From positions 310,001 through 374,000 of the forward strand of contig NZ_JADQDB010000003.1 of the NCBI RefSeq assembly GCF_015694405.1: DNA of 64,000 nucleotides, in the 5' to 3' direction. The notes below the pieces were generated by a model, which saw only the letters and a program-made list of their open reading frames with translations, did not search any database and was not told the origin of the DNA. This stretch comes from Pelagibacterium limicola (GTDB lineage Bacteria; Pseudomonadota; Alphaproteobacteria; Rhizobiales; Devosiaceae). This document shows, piece after piece, positions 1-9,045 of this stretch. A program made the position numbers and the translations under genes. Numbering within the stretch: the stretch's first letter is position 1; each line of letters begins with the position of its first letter.

Positions 1-585
1 ATCGTTTTCATGGGCGAGGATATTGCCGGGCGCTCGTGGCGCAGGATGCGACCGCTACGCCGCAACATGCAGGTGGTGTTCCAGGACCCCTTCGGCTCGC
101 TCTCCCCGCGCATGATGGTCGGCGATATCATTGCCGAGGGGCTTTCGGTCCACTATCCCAACGTGTCCGCCTCCGAGCGCGAGCGCAGGGTCGTCGACGC
201 GCTCAAGGAGGTGGGTTTGGACCCCGAAGCCCGCAACCGGTACCCACACGAATTCTCGGGCGGACAACGCCAGCGCATCGCCATCGCGCGGGCACTGGTG
301 CTTGAACCCGAACTCATCATCCTCGACGAACCCACCTCGGCACTGGACATGACGGTGCAGGTGCAGATCGTCAACCTCCTGCGCGACCTGCAGGCGCGGC
401 GCGGGCTCACCTATGTGTTCATCTCGCACAATCTGCGGGTAGTGCGCGCGCTGGCTTCGGAGGTGGTTGTCATGCTGGCGGGGAAGATCGTCGAGCGGGG
501 ACCGGTGGCCGAAATATTCGATGCCCCCCAGCACGATTATACGCGCACCCTCCTCGCCGCCGCACTCGATGACACCGTGGCGTGA
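1..585 (+). CDS. yejF: YejF-type ABC transporter ATP-binding protein, C-terminal part
   Basis: This frame is open from the first base, so the gene begins upstream of the window and only its last 194 codons are present. They form the second nucleotide-binding domain of a fused double-ATPase of the YejF type, which powers uptake of oligopeptides and microcin C-like compounds at the inner membrane. The Q-loop (VVFQDPFGSL), the ABC signature (FSGGQRQR), Walker B (LIILDEPTSALD) and the H-loop (FISHN) are all present in order. The stop lies 71 bases before the next gene, a YejA-like binding protein, so the two are probably one operon. The missing N-terminal ATPase domain cannot be judged here. Confidence 0.93.
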   Translation: MVFMGEDIAGRSWRRMRPLRRNMQVVFQDPFGSLSPRMMVGDIIAEGLSVHYPNVSASERERRVVDALKEVGLDPEARNRYPHEFSGGQRQRIAIARALVLEPELIILDEPTSALDMTVQVQIVNLLRDLQARRGLTYVFISHNLRVVRALASEVVVMLAGKIVERGPVAEIFDAPQHDYTRTLLAAALDDTVA

Positions 586-656
586 CAAAACGTGTCTCGA
601 TATTCCGGCGCAACGCGATAAGATCGTTTCAAGAGAACCAGTTCCGGAGTGCCGCC

Positions 657-2510
657 ATGAAACCCCTCCTCATCGGTCTTTCCCTTGCCGTCCTTACCGG
701 CCTCGCCACTTCGGGCCATGCGCAGGAGGATAGCGGCTGGCGCCATGCGACCAATCTTACGGACGAGGATCCGAAATATCCCGAGGGCTTTGCCCATTTC
801 GATTATGTAAACCCGGAGGCGCCCAAGGGCGGCACCGTTCGGCTTTCGGCACAGGGTTCGTTCGATACCTTCAACCCCGTGCTGCCAGAGGGCGAGACGG
901 CGACCGGGCTGGGGCTGGTGTTCGAAACACTGATGACGAGTTCTCAGGATGAGCTATATACTCAGTACGGCTTGCTCGCCGAAGCGATGCGATATCCCGA
1001 CGATTTTTCCTCAGTCACATATCGCATGAATCCCGACGCCCGCTGGCACGACGGAGAACCCGTGACGGCCGAGGACGTGGTCTGGTCCTTCCAAACGCTT
1101 CTCGAATTGAGCCCCTTCTCGCAGAGCTACTATGCCAACGTCACCGACGTGGAAATCACCGCGCCCGGAGAGGTGACGTTCCGGTTCGATGAAACCGGCA
1201 ATCGTGAACTCCCCCACATCATGGGACAACTCCTCGTTCTGCCCAAGCACTGGTGGGAAGGCGAGGATGCCAGCGGCCGGCAGCGCGACATACGCGCCTC
1301 CACGCTCGAGCCGCCGATGGGCTCCGGCCCTTATCGCCTTGACAGTTTCGTGCCGGCACGAACTGTGACCTACCGGCGGGTCGAGGATTATTGGGGCAAG
1401 GATCTCCCCGTAAATGTCGGTTCGTCGAATTTTGACGAATACCGAATCGAGTATTTCCGCGACACGACCGTGATGTTCGAGGCTTTCAAGGCCGATGAAT
1501 TCGACTGGTGGATGGAAAATACGGCGCGGCGCTGGGCGACCGCCTACGACTTCCCTGCCGTCAACGACGAGCGGATCGTTCGCGAAGAGTTTGAGGAGCC
1601 TTACCGCAGTTCCGGTATCATGTTCGGGTTTGTGCCCAATCTACGGCTGGAGAAGTTCCAGGATGCGCGGGTACGTCATGCCCTCAATTATGCTTTCGAT
1701 TTCGAAGAACTGAGTCACACCCTCTTTTACGGGCTTTATGAGCGCGTGGATTCCTACTTCTTCAATTCGGACCTCGCTCACGAGGGTCTGCCAGAAGGGC
1801 TCGAGCTCGAAATTCTGGAGGAGGTGCGCGACGGTATTCCGCCAGAGGTGTTCACTGCGCGCTACACCAACCCGGTACATGGGGATGAAGAAGCCAGGCG
1901 CGAGAACCTGCGCGAGGCGCTAAGGCTGTTCAGCGAGTCTGGGTACAGGCTCGAGGATACCCGCCTCGTCGATGAGAACGGCGTGCAGTTCGGTTTTGAA
2001 TTCCTGCTCAATGGCCCCCTGCTCGAACCCGTGGCGCTGAGCTTTGCCGAAAACCTCAACACAATCGGCGCCAATGTCTCGGTGCGTACCGTGGATTCTC
2101 CACAGTACATCAACCGCGTCCGCGCCCGGGATTACGATGTGATCTACACGGCATGGGCGCAATCTATGTCGCCGGGTAACGAACAGCGCGATTTCTGGGG
2201 ATCGTCATCCGCCGATGTCGACAGTTCGCGCAATTACGCGGGCATTGCCGATCCGGCGATCGACCAACTGATCGAGCGCATCATATTCGCGCCCGACCGG
2301 GAAACGCTGGTTGCAGCGACCAAGGCGCTCGATCGGGTCCTGTTGTGGAACCATTTTGTCGTCCCCTCCTACACCAGCACGGTGATCCGAACGGCCCGTT
2401 GGAACCGGTTCAGCCATCCCGAGGAGCTTCCTTACTATGCGATCGGCTTCCCCGACATCTGGTGGTGGGATGAGGAAAAGGCGGCGGCTACGGGCGGCGC
2501 GGCGCGCTGA
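657..2510 (+). CDS. yejA: YejA-like extracellular solute-binding protein (family 5)
   Basis: Periplasmic binding protein of 617 residues for the adjacent Yej-type peptide/microcin C importer. The chosen ATG is followed by a typical signal peptide (MKPLLIGLSLAVLTGLA, cleavage near GHA-QED) and preceded by GGAG at 646-649. An in-frame upstream start at 582 would overlap yejF but would bury the signal peptide. The mature part has the family-5 layout: HFDYVNPEAPKGG near the N-terminus, a WHDGEPVTAEDVVWSF segment and a GSGPYRL segment, close to E. coli YejA. In many genomes yejA leads the operon; here a copy follows yejF, so it may be a second binding protein widening the substrate range. Confidence 0.88.
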   Translation: MKPLLIGLSLAVLTGLATSGHAQEDSGWRHATNLTDEDPKYPEGFAHFDYVNPEAPKGGTVRLSAQGSFDTFNPVLPEGETATGLGLVFETLMTSSQDELYTQYGLLAEAMRYPDDFSSVTYRMNPDARWHDGEPVTAEDVVWSFQTLLELSPFSQSYYANVTDVEITAPGEVTFRFDETGNRELPHIMGQLLVLPKHWWEGEDASGRQRDIRASTLEPPMGSGPYRLDSFVPARTVTYRRVEDYWGKDLPVNVGSSNFDEYRIEYFRDTTVMFEAFKADEFDWWMENTARRWATAYDFPAVNDERIVREEFEEPYRSSGIMFGFVPNLRLEKFQDARVRHALNYAFDFEELSHTLFYGLYERVDSYFFNSDLAHEGLPEGLELEILEEVRDGIPPEVFTARYTNPVHGDEEARRENLREALRLFSESGYRLEDTRLVDENGVQFGFEFLLNGPLLEPVALSFAENLNTIGANVSVRTVDSPQYINRVRARDYDVIYTAWAQSMSPGNEQRDFWGSSSADVDSSRNYAGIADPAIDQLIERIIFAPDRETLVAATKALDRVLLWNHFVVPSYTSTVIRTARWNRFSHPEELPYYAIGFPDIWWWDEEKAAATGGAAR

Positions 2511-2542
2511 CAACGATAACCAAACGCCAGGAAAGGCGTAAA

Positions 2543-3802
2543 ATGAAATACGACGTTTTAGTTCTTGGCGCCGGGATCGTCGGCGTTTCCACCGCCATCC
2601 ACCTTACGCGGCGGGGCCGGTCGGTTCTCTTGATCGACAAGAACGAACCGGGCCGTGAGACCTCGTTCGGCAATGCCGGGATCATCCAGCGCGAGGGCGT
2701 TCGTCCGCACGCCTTCCCGCGCGACCTCGCCATGCTGATGCAGGTGGGGCTGCACCTCTCCACCGCGGCGCGGTATGACCCGCTGGCCCTGCCCCGCATC
2801 ACGCCACCTTTGTTGCGCTATTGGTGGGAATCCTCGCCGAGCCACTACAAGAGGATCGTCAAGAGCTATGCGCCGCTGATTGCGCTATCCATCGACGAGC
2901 ACGCAGACCTGATCGCGGCTTCCGGGGCCGAACACCTTGTCATCAAGAAGGGTTGGCTCCTCGGGTTCCGGACCGAGGCCAAGTTGCAGACGGAAGCGGC
3001 CAAGGCGCAGCAGGATTACGAGCTCTACGGGGTGAACCACAAGCTGCTGTCAGGCGACGATATCGCGGCTATGGAGCCCGATTTCCGTATCCGGATGGCG
3101 GGCGCGATTCACTGGACCGATCCGTGGACAATCAAGGATCCGGGCGCTTTGGTGAGTGCCTATTTTGAACTTTACAAATCGATGGGTGGGCAGTTCACCG
3201 CAGGTGCGGCCAAAAACCTCCGGCAGACCGCGGAGGGCTGGGCGACCGAGATCGAAAGCGGCATCGTGAAGGGCCAGGAGGTGGTCGTCACGCTGGGGCC
3301 GTGGGCACCTGAAGTGCTCGAACCGCTGGGTTACAGGCTGCCGCTTTTCGTCAAGCGCGGCTATCACATGCATTATGGCACCGAAGGCGGCGCAAAGCTC
3401 AACAACTGGATCATCGATGCCGATGTCGGCTATCTGCTGGCGCCGATGGAGCGCGGGATCAGGCTCACGACCGGCGCAGAATTTGCGCTGCGCGATGCCG
3501 CGCCGACCCCGATCCAGCTCGGCAAGGCCGAGACTGCGGCTCGGGAGCTATTTCCCCTGGGCGAGCGGCTTGACCCGGCCCCTTGGAAAGGCGCGCGGCC
3601 CTGTACGCCGGACATGATGCCCATCATCGGGCCGGCGCCCAAGCATCGCGGATTGTGGGCCGGGATTGGGCACGCCCATCACGGCTTCACGCTGGGGCCG
3701 GCGACGGGGCATCTTCTTGCGCAGGTGATGACTGGCGAGAAGCCGGCAATCGACATCACACCGTTTGCCATGGACCGGTTCGCTGGGAGTTTTTCCCGCT
3801 AG
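2543..3802 (+). CDS. FAD-dependent amine/D-amino-acid oxidoreductase (DadA-like)
   Basis: A 419-residue DAO-type flavoprotein. The N-terminus carries the FAD-binding Rossmann motif GAGIVGVSTAIHL (residues about 8-20) followed by an acidic residue at the end of the second strand (LIDKNEPG). The C-terminal part contains the ARPCTPDMMPIIGP segment seen in D-amino-acid dehydrogenases and sarcosine-oxidase relatives. The expected reaction is oxidative deamination of a D-amino acid or secondary amine, but the substrate cannot be told from sequence. A clear AGGAAAGG Shine-Dalgarno sits at 2529-2536. The gene starts 32 bases after the binding protein on the same strand, so it may process amino acids freed from imported peptides. 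It ends four bases from the convergent GGDEF/EAL gene. Confidence 0.85.
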   Translation: MKYDVLVLGAGIVGVSTAIHLTRRGRSVLLIDKNEPGRETSFGNAGIIQREGVRPHAFPRDLAMLMQVGLHLSTAARYDPLALPRITPPLLRYWWESSPSHYKRIVKSYAPLIALSIDEHADLIAASGAEHLVIKKGWLLGFRTEAKLQTEAAKAQQDYELYGVNHKLLSGDDIAAMEPDFRIRMAGAIHWTDPWTIKDPGALVSAYFELYKSMGGQFTAGAAKNLRQTAEGWATEIESGIVKGQEVVVTLGPWAPEVLEPLGYRLPLFVKRGYHMHYGTEGGAKLNNWIIDADVGYLLAPMERGIRLTTGAEFALRDAAPTPIQLGKAETAARELFPLGERLDPAPWKGARPCTPDMMPIIGPAPKHRGLWAGIGHAHHGFTLGPATGHLLAQVMTGEKPAIDITPFAMDRFAGSFSR

Positions 3803-3806
3803 CTCG

Positions 3807-5966
3807 TCAGCCGACTTTCCGGCGCGCCAATTCCGCCCTCTCGTTCGGTGATAGGCGCGAAATCAGGTCAAGCGCGTCCCGTTCGCTAAGCGGGCGGGAG
3901 AACAGGAAGCCTTGGATTTCGTCGCAGCCATGCGCACGGACGGCATCGAGCTGTTCTTCGGTCTCGACGCCTTCGGCTGTCGTCGCCATGCCAAGGCTGC
4001 GGCCCAGGGCGATGACGGCCTTGATGATCTCGAAGTTGGCGTCGTCCGTTCCGACGTCCTCGATGAAGGAGCGGTCGATCTTGATCTTGTCGAACGGGAA
4101 AGCCCGGAGATAGGAGAGCGAGGAGTAGCCGGTTCCGAAATCGTCCATGGAGATGCGGACACCCAGCGCCCGCAGGGCGTGGAGGGTCTCCAGCGTCTGT
4201 TCGGAATCCGCGAGCATGACGGATTCGGTGATTTCAAGCTCCAGGCGGGTGGGCGGCAACCCGCTGTCGCTGAGCGCGCTTTTTACGGTGTCCAGAAGGC
4301 GGCGGCTCTTGAACTGGACGGGCGAGAGGTTGACGGCAATTCGTGTATCCCCGGGCCAGGTCGCCGCAACACGGCAGGCTTCACGCAGCACCCACTCACC
4401 AAGCGGAACGATGAAGCCGATTTCCTCCGCGACGGGTATGAACTCGACCGGCGAGATGAGCCCCAGTTCTGAGTGTTCCCAACGCAGCAGGGCTTCGAGG
4501 CACGAAACGCGGTTGCTTTCGAGTTCCATCAGCGGCTGGAAGACCAGTGAGAATTCGCCACGCGTCAGGCCCATCTTGAGGCCGCTCTCGAGCAGGCGCC
4601 GATGTTGCATGGTGGCGTCCATGCCCTTCTCGAAAAACCTGTAGGTACCGCGTCCGTCGCCCTTGGCGCGGTAGAGCGCCAGGTCGGCGTTCTTCATCAG
4701 CGTGTCGCCGTCGTCGCCATCCATCGGCGCAACGGCGATGCCGATCGAGGTGCCAATCATCACGCGGTGGCCCTGGATATCCATCGGCTCGCCAATGGCC
4801 GCGATGAGGCGCTCGGACAGCGCGGCGACATCCTTGGGGCCCTTGAGCGGCCCGGCCAGCAATGCGAATTCGTCACCCCCGAAACGGGCGGCGGTCTCGT
4901 GCTCGCGCTTGGTGTGATTGATGCGTGCTGCCACTTGCTGGAGCACCGCATCGCCCACGCCGTGACCGAGGGTATCGTTGATCACCTTGAAGTGGTCGAG
5001 GTCGAAACAGAGGACGGCCATCATCTCCCCGCGCCGCACGCGGGATTCGGCCATCGCCATTTCCTCGGCGAACAGGGTCCGGTTCGGGAGATCGGTCAGC
5101 GCATCATGGCGCGCGAGGTGATGGATGCGCGCTTCGGAACGGCGCTGCTCGGTAATGTCCTGATGCGTCTCGACCCAGCCGCCATCGGCCATCGGTTGGT
5201 GCACCACGGAGATGATCTGTCCGTTTTCGAACTCGCAGATGTCAATCGCCCGCTTGCGTTCGGAGATGGTCTGAACGCGCCGCTGCAGGAAGGCGATCGG
5301 GCCGTCCTTCGGGCGCATCCCGTTGTCGAAGCGGTAGTCCATGATGTCGGTGAGGAGCGTGCCCGGGCGCTGGAGGTGTTCGGGCAGGTCGTAAAGGGCT
5401 GCATAATTGGAATTGCAGATGACCAACCTGTGGTCGGGATCGATCATGCATAGCCCGTGAGCCATATTGTCCACGGCCGTTTCAAACCGCATGGCCTGTT
5501 TGGCCAGGTCGGCCTCCCGTTTTGAGAGGGCGGTCTGATGGTCGGCCGCGTCGGTTATGTCCTCGCAGGTGACGAGCCAGCCAATGCCTGGCCGTGCGGC
5601 GTAAGTCGAGCGGATCGACCGATCACGTAGAATCTGCTGGTATTCCTTGGGCGCGGCCCCTTCCCCCTGCCGCTCGAACCGCTCCACGAGAACTTCATAA
5701 AGGTCGTCAACCGAATAGCCGAAATAGTTGCCGGCATCGAGGATGGCCCGGGCGGCTTCGCGCAAGTGCATTCCAGGCTTGAGGTCGCCCTCGGCCAGAC
5801 CGTAGACAGCAGTGTAACCCTGATTGAACAGTTTCAACCGGAAGTCGGCGTCCCAAATCGCCATTCCGTGAGGAATCGCGTCAAGTGCCGTCGCGATAAC
5901 CTGCCTGTCGTCAGTCCAGAATGCGGTCTTCATCTTTTCGGCGCGCCCTCTCCAATCCGCGTACAT
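3807..5966 (-). CDS. PAS-PAS-GGDEF-EAL cyclic-di-GMP signalling protein
   Basis: Protein of about 719 residues predicted to make and/or break down cyclic di-GMP. Two PAS-like sensor domains lie at residues about 20-135 and 155-275. A GGDEF domain follows with an intact FGGDEF active-site motif near residue 362, then an EAL domain with the EALLRW motif near residue 491 and the metal-binding loop DDFGTGYSSL. The usual RxxD inhibitory site is not clear; REHE stands in that place. No membrane segment is seen, so it should be cytoplasmic. The frame stays open far upstream, across nadC, but AGGGA at 5976-5980 nine bases before the ATG at 5966 supports this start; an ATG at 5933 is an alternative. 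Confidence 0.92.
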   Translation of the reverse strand: MYADWRGRAEKMKTAFWTDDRQVIATALDAIPHGMAIWDADFRLKLFNQGYTAVYGLAEGDLKPGMHLREAARAILDAGNYFGYSVDDLYEVLVERFERQGEGAAPKEYQQILRDRSIRSTYAARPGIGWLVTCEDITDAADHQTALSKREADLAKQAMRFETAVDNMAHGLCMIDPDHRLVICNSNYAALYDLPEHLQRPGTLLTDIMDYRFDNGMRPKDGPIAFLQRRVQTISERKRAIDICEFENGQIISVVHQPMADGGWVETHQDITEQRRSEARIHHLARHDALTDLPNRTLFAEEMAMAESRVRRGEMMAVLCFDLDHFKVINDTLGHGVGDAVLQQVAARINHTKREHETAARFGGDEFALLAGPLKGPKDVAALSERLIAAIGEPMDIQGHRVMIGTSIGIAVAPMDGDDGDTLMKNADLALYRAKGDGRGTYRFFEKGMDATMQHRRLLESGLKMGLTRGEFSLVFQPLMELESNRVSCLEALLRWEHSELGLISPVEFIPVAEEIGFIVPLGEWVLREACRVAATWPGDTRIAVNLSPVQFKSRRLLDTVKSALSDSGLPPTRLELEITESVMLADSEQTLETLHALRALGVRISMDDFGTGYSSLSYLRAFPFDKIKIDRSFIEDVGTDDANFEIIKAVIALGRSLGMATTAEGVETEEQLDAVRAHGCDEIQGFLFSRPLSERDALDLISRLSPNERAELARRKVG

Positions 5967-6179
5967 TCGCGGATGTCCCTGAAATAAAAGTGAAGTTGGC
6001 GCGCTGGGGATGCCTTTCCTTGCGTGTGGCAAACACAGGGTTAATTTGCCCGGGCAATTCACAACGGGCGCGGCGGAGTGGGACCGAAGGGGCTTTCGCG
6101 TGCCGGCCCGGCTCGTTATTGAATGAGCGGAAACCAAATTCGCTGGCGTTGAAGCCAGCTTTACGCCGGATCTCAGCCA

Positions 6180-7046
6180 ATGCTCTTTGCCCATGCGCCT
6201 CGCGTCCCGCTTCACCTCATTGAACGTTCGGTTTCCCTTGCCCTGGAAGAGGATCTCGGGCAGGCGGGAGATATCACCAGCCAGGCGACCATTGCGCCGG
6301 AGGCCACGGCCGTTGCGCGCGTCAATGCACGCGTCGAAGGGATCATTTGCGGCCTGGCTTGTGCGGAGGCGGCCTTCCGGCAGATCGGACCGGGGCTTGC
6401 GGTCACGGCCTTCACCGAGGATGGCGACACCCTGGTGCCGGGCTCGGCCGTGCTGGAGGTTTCCGGCAATGCGCGGTTGATCCTTGCGGCGGAACGCACG
6501 GCGCTTAATTTCATGACGCATCTGAGCGGCATCGCGACACTCACGCGGCGTTTTGCCGACGAGGTTGCAGGGACTGCGGCGCATATCTGCTGCACCCGGA
6601 AGACCACCCCGGGCCTGCGGGCACTGGAAAAATATGCCGTTCGGTGCGGCGGCGGACACAATCACCGCTTCGGATTGGACGACGCGATCCTCATCAAGGA
6701 CAACCATATCGCGGTGGCCGGCGGCGTCCGCGCGGCGGTCGAGGCGGCCCGAGCATTTGCCGGGCATCTCGTGGCCATCGAAGTCGAGGTCGATACGCTT
6801 GACCAGCTCCAAGAGGCCCTCGGAGCCGGAGCTGCTGCCGTATTGCTCGACAATATGGATGACGAAACCCTCGCGCGTGCGGTCGCACTGACCGGCGGCC
6901 GGGCCAAACTGGAAGCCTCGGGCAATGTCACCCTCGAAAGGGTGCGTGCAATCGCCAGAACCGGGGTGGATTACATCTCCTCTAGCAAGATCACGATGGG
7001 CGCCCCGCCCCTCGATCTCGGACTGGACATAGAAATCCGGACTTAG
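6180..7046 (+). CDS. nadC: Nicotinate-nucleotide pyrophosphorylase (quinolinate phosphoribosyltransferase)
   Basis: A 288-residue NadC, which turns quinolinate and PRPP into nicotinate mononucleotide, CO2 and pyrophosphate in NAD synthesis. The N-terminal [13 protein letters not shown] segment, the [17 protein letters not shown] active-site stretch and [20 protein letters not shown]-type motif are characteristic, as is the C-terminal DYISSSKIT phosphate-binding loop. Length matches the family. nadA and nadB are not next to it; nadE lies about 23 kb away in the other orientation. Only a weak GGA precedes the ATG. It is divergent from the GGDEF/EAL gene, with a 213-base gap in which I see no clear structured element. 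Confidence 0.95.
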   Translation: MLFAHAPRVPLHLIERSVSLALEEDLGQAGDITSQATIAPEATAVARVNARVEGIICGLACAEAAFRQIGPGLAVTAFTEDGDTLVPGSAVLEVSGNARLILAAERTALNFMTHLSGIATLTRRFADEVAGTAAHICCTRKTTPGLRALEKYAVRCGGGHNHRFGLDDAILIKDNHIAVAGGVRAAVEAARAFAGHLVAIEVEVDTLDQLQEALGAGAAAVLLDNMDDETLARAVALTGGRAKLEASGNVTLERVRAIARTGVDYISSSKITMGAPPLDLGLDIEIRT

Positions 7047-7095
7047 AGCAGCGGGCTGGCCCGCTATTCTTCCCTATTGGCAAACGTGCGGAGGT

Positions 7096-7157
7096 GTGCA
7101 TTGCATCGTGCACGCCGATCATATATATGCCACGCATATTCTTGTCCGGCATATGCC
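7096..7157. promoter_or_regulatory. Candidate PadR operator cluster upstream of the padR-like gene
   Basis: Three inverted repeats lie just before the regulator: GTGCA-N8-TGCAC at 7096-7113, ATATGC-CAC-GCATAT at 7125-7139 and the perfect palindrome GGCATATGCC at 7148-7157. The second and third share GCATAT half-sites. The spacing and position fit autorepression by a dimeric winged-helix regulator, but binding is an inference. Confidence 0.5.
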
Positions 7158-7170
7158 CGAAGGAACCATA

Positions 7171-7746
7171 ATGAACGTCCGCACTCTATGCCTGTCGATC
7201 CTCTACGCGCAGGAAGCCAGCGGCTACGAAATCCGCAAGATGTGCACTGAGGGTGAGTGTTCCTATTTCGTCGAGGCGAGCTTTGGCTCGATCTATCCCG
7301 CGCTGGCCAAGCTTGAGGACGAAGGGCTGGTCACGAGCCGGGTGGAACATCAGGCCGGCAAGCCGTCGAAGAAGATTTACGCGATCACCGAAAGCGGACG
7401 TGCCGCTTTCGTCGATGCGCTTCACGAACCGGTGGGTGAGGACGTCTATCGGAGCCCGTTTCTGCTTTTTGTGCGGTTCTCTCACCTGCTTCCGGCGGAA
7501 CTGGTGCGGTCACGCATTGCGGAAAAACTGCGGCAGATGGACGACGAAATCGCCGAGCTCAAGGAAATGGACAAGGAACTGAAGTCTCCTCCAGCCGATG
7601 CTGCCCCTACCCATGCAAACGACGCATGGGTGCTGCGCTACGGAATCGCTGTACTGGAGCTTGCGCGATCACATCTGAGTGACCACATGGACGAGTTAAT
7701 TGCCTCAGCGGAAGCGACCGAGCGGTCCGCTGCCGCAGCCGAATAG
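7171..7746 (+). CDS. PadR-family transcriptional regulator
   Basis: A 191-residue winged-helix regulator of the PadR family. The N-terminal PadR domain (residues about 5-80) has the typical GYEIRK, FGSIYPALAKLEDEGLV and AITESGRAAF elements; the remainder is a helical segment of the Vir_C type used for dimer formation. AAGGA at 7160-7164 supports the ATG at 7171 over an in-frame start at 7096 that would overlap the palindromes. The gene sits directly before an RND adaptor and pump on the same strand. PadR proteins often repress drug-export genes and are released by the drug, so it probably controls the pump and itself. Confidence 0.9.
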   Translation: MNVRTLCLSILYAQEASGYEIRKMCTEGECSYFVEASFGSIYPALAKLEDEGLVTSRVEHQAGKPSKKIYAITESGRAAFVDALHEPVGEDVYRSPFLLFVRFSHLLPAELVRSRIAEKLRQMDDEIAELKEMDKELKSPPADAAPTHANDAWVLRYGIAVLELARSHLSDHMDELIASAEATERSAAAAE

Positions 7747-7767
7747 TCTTGTCCGCGTAGCAAATGG

Positions 7768-7781
7768 GTGTTATATAACAC
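7768..7781. promoter_or_regulatory. Perfect 14-bp palindrome before the RND efflux genes
   Basis: GTGTTATATAACAC is a perfect 14-bp palindrome in the gap between the PadR gene and the RND adaptor, 71 bases before the adaptor ATG. The AT-rich centre would suit an operator overlapping a promoter. The half-site differs from those before padR, so the regulator that binds it is uncertain. Confidence 0.5.
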
Positions 7782-7852
7782 TAATACACTAAAATCGCCG
7801 ACGCGCTCATTTGTATTGCTGGCGCCGCGGCAGAGATAATTTGGGGACGCGC

Positions 7853-9043
7853 ATGTGGCGTTTTTTGAGATCCTACGGACTGGCCCTGCTGATCGTGGCC
7901 GGGATTGCTGCCTGGATGTTGACGGGCACACTGATTCAGGGCGGCCGGGGGCCGGGTGAAGGCGAGCGGCCGATGGTCGACGTCGTAGAAGGCGAAGGCG
8001 GCCCTCTTCGCGGTCTACTCGAGGCGTTGGGCCTGATTGCGCCCGAAGAAGAGCCGGAAGTTGCGGCGCTGACGCTTGCCGAGGAAGCTGAGGAGCAACA
8101 CGCGCTGCCGCTGGTGCGCGTCGCGGCCTTTTCTGCCGAGGATCTGCCCGAGATCGTTCAGTTGCGCGGGCGTACTCAGGCGAACGCATCCGTAGCCGTG
8201 CGCGCCGAGACCAACGGTACGGTGAGGGAGGTGCACGTCACAAAAGGGCAGCGCGTCGCGGAAGGCGACCTGATCTGCACGCTCGACCAGGGAACACGCC
8301 TCGCGCGTCTTTCCACGGCCCAGGCGCAGCTCGCCCAGGCACAGGCGGACCTCGAGAGCAACGTGGCGCTGCGCGACAGGGGTATCGCCCCAGCCAATAC
8401 TGCGCGTCAGTTCGAGGTCGCACTGCTTGCCGCCCAAGCCGGACTTGACGATGCACAGGCCGAACTCGACCGCACTGAAATCCGCGCACAGACCGCAGGG
8501 ATCGTTCAGGATCCCCTCGCTACCGTCGGCGCATCGTTGAGTGCGGGCGGAGAATGCGCGACCATCGTGCAGCTCGATCCCATGATCTTTATCGCCGAAG
8601 TGCCTGAGGCTCGCGTAGGCTCGATGGAAGTCGGTGAACAGGCGATGGTGACCACGGTCACCGGCCAGCAGGTCGTGGGCGCGGTGCGCTTCATCGCTTC
8701 GGTCGCCAACCCTGCTTCCCGTACGTTCACGGTCGAGATCGAAGTTCCCAACCCGACCGGCATCATCCGCGACGGCGTAACTGCCGAAGCTATCGTTCAG
8801 GTGGGTACGCTGCGCGCGCATCTCCTGCCGCAATCGGTGCTGACGCTGGATACCGACGGCACCATTGGCGTGCGTGCGGTTCAGGACGAAACCGTCGCCT
8901 TCTACCCCGTGCAGATCGCCCGGGATACGCGCGACGGTATCTGGGTGACGGGGTTACCGGACGAAATCGACATCATCACTGTCGGCCAGGAATACGTCCA
9001 GGCGGGACAGACCGTGGCTGTCGGCCGCGCTGACGAGGCATAA
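7853..9043 (+). CDS. RND efflux pump periplasmic adaptor subunit (membrane fusion protein)
   Basis: A 396-residue adaptor anchored by one N-terminal membrane segment (residues about 5-24). The chosen ATG gives MWRFLRSYGLALLIVAGIAA, with GGGGA at 7843-7847 just upstream. After an acidic linker comes the biotinyl-lipoyl/barrel-sandwich region (TNGTVREVHVTKGQRVAEGD) split by a coiled-coil hairpin rich in Ala, Gln and Asp (QAQLAQAQADLESN), then the beta-barrel domain. It should link the RND pump encoded two bases downstream to an outer-membrane channel. No TolC-like channel gene is in the window, so that partner must be encoded elsewhere. Confidence 0.92.
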   Translation: MWRFLRSYGLALLIVAGIAAWMLTGTLIQGGRGPGEGERPMVDVVEGEGGPLRGLLEALGLIAPEEEPEVAALTLAEEAEEQHALPLVRVAAFSAEDLPEIVQLRGRTQANASVAVRAETNGTVREVHVTKGQRVAEGDLICTLDQGTRLARLSTAQAQLAQAQADLESNVALRDRGIAPANTARQFEVALLAAQAGLDDAQAELDRTEIRAQTAGIVQDPLATVGASLSAGGECATIVQLDPMIFIAEVPEARVGSMEVGEQAMVTTVTGQQVVGAVRFIASVANPASRTFTVEIEVPNPTGIIRDGVTAEAIVQVGTLRAHLLPQSVLTLDTDGTIGVRAVQDETVAFYPVQIARDTRDGIWVTGLPDEIDIITVGQEYVQAGQTVAVGRADEA

Positions 9044-9045
9044 CC

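Noticed and set aside
5967-6812. Long N-terminal extension of the GGDEF/EAL reading frame
   Set aside because: It lies antisense to the 5' two thirds of nadC and has no domain likeness; the ribosome-binding site and PAS domain support a start at 5966.
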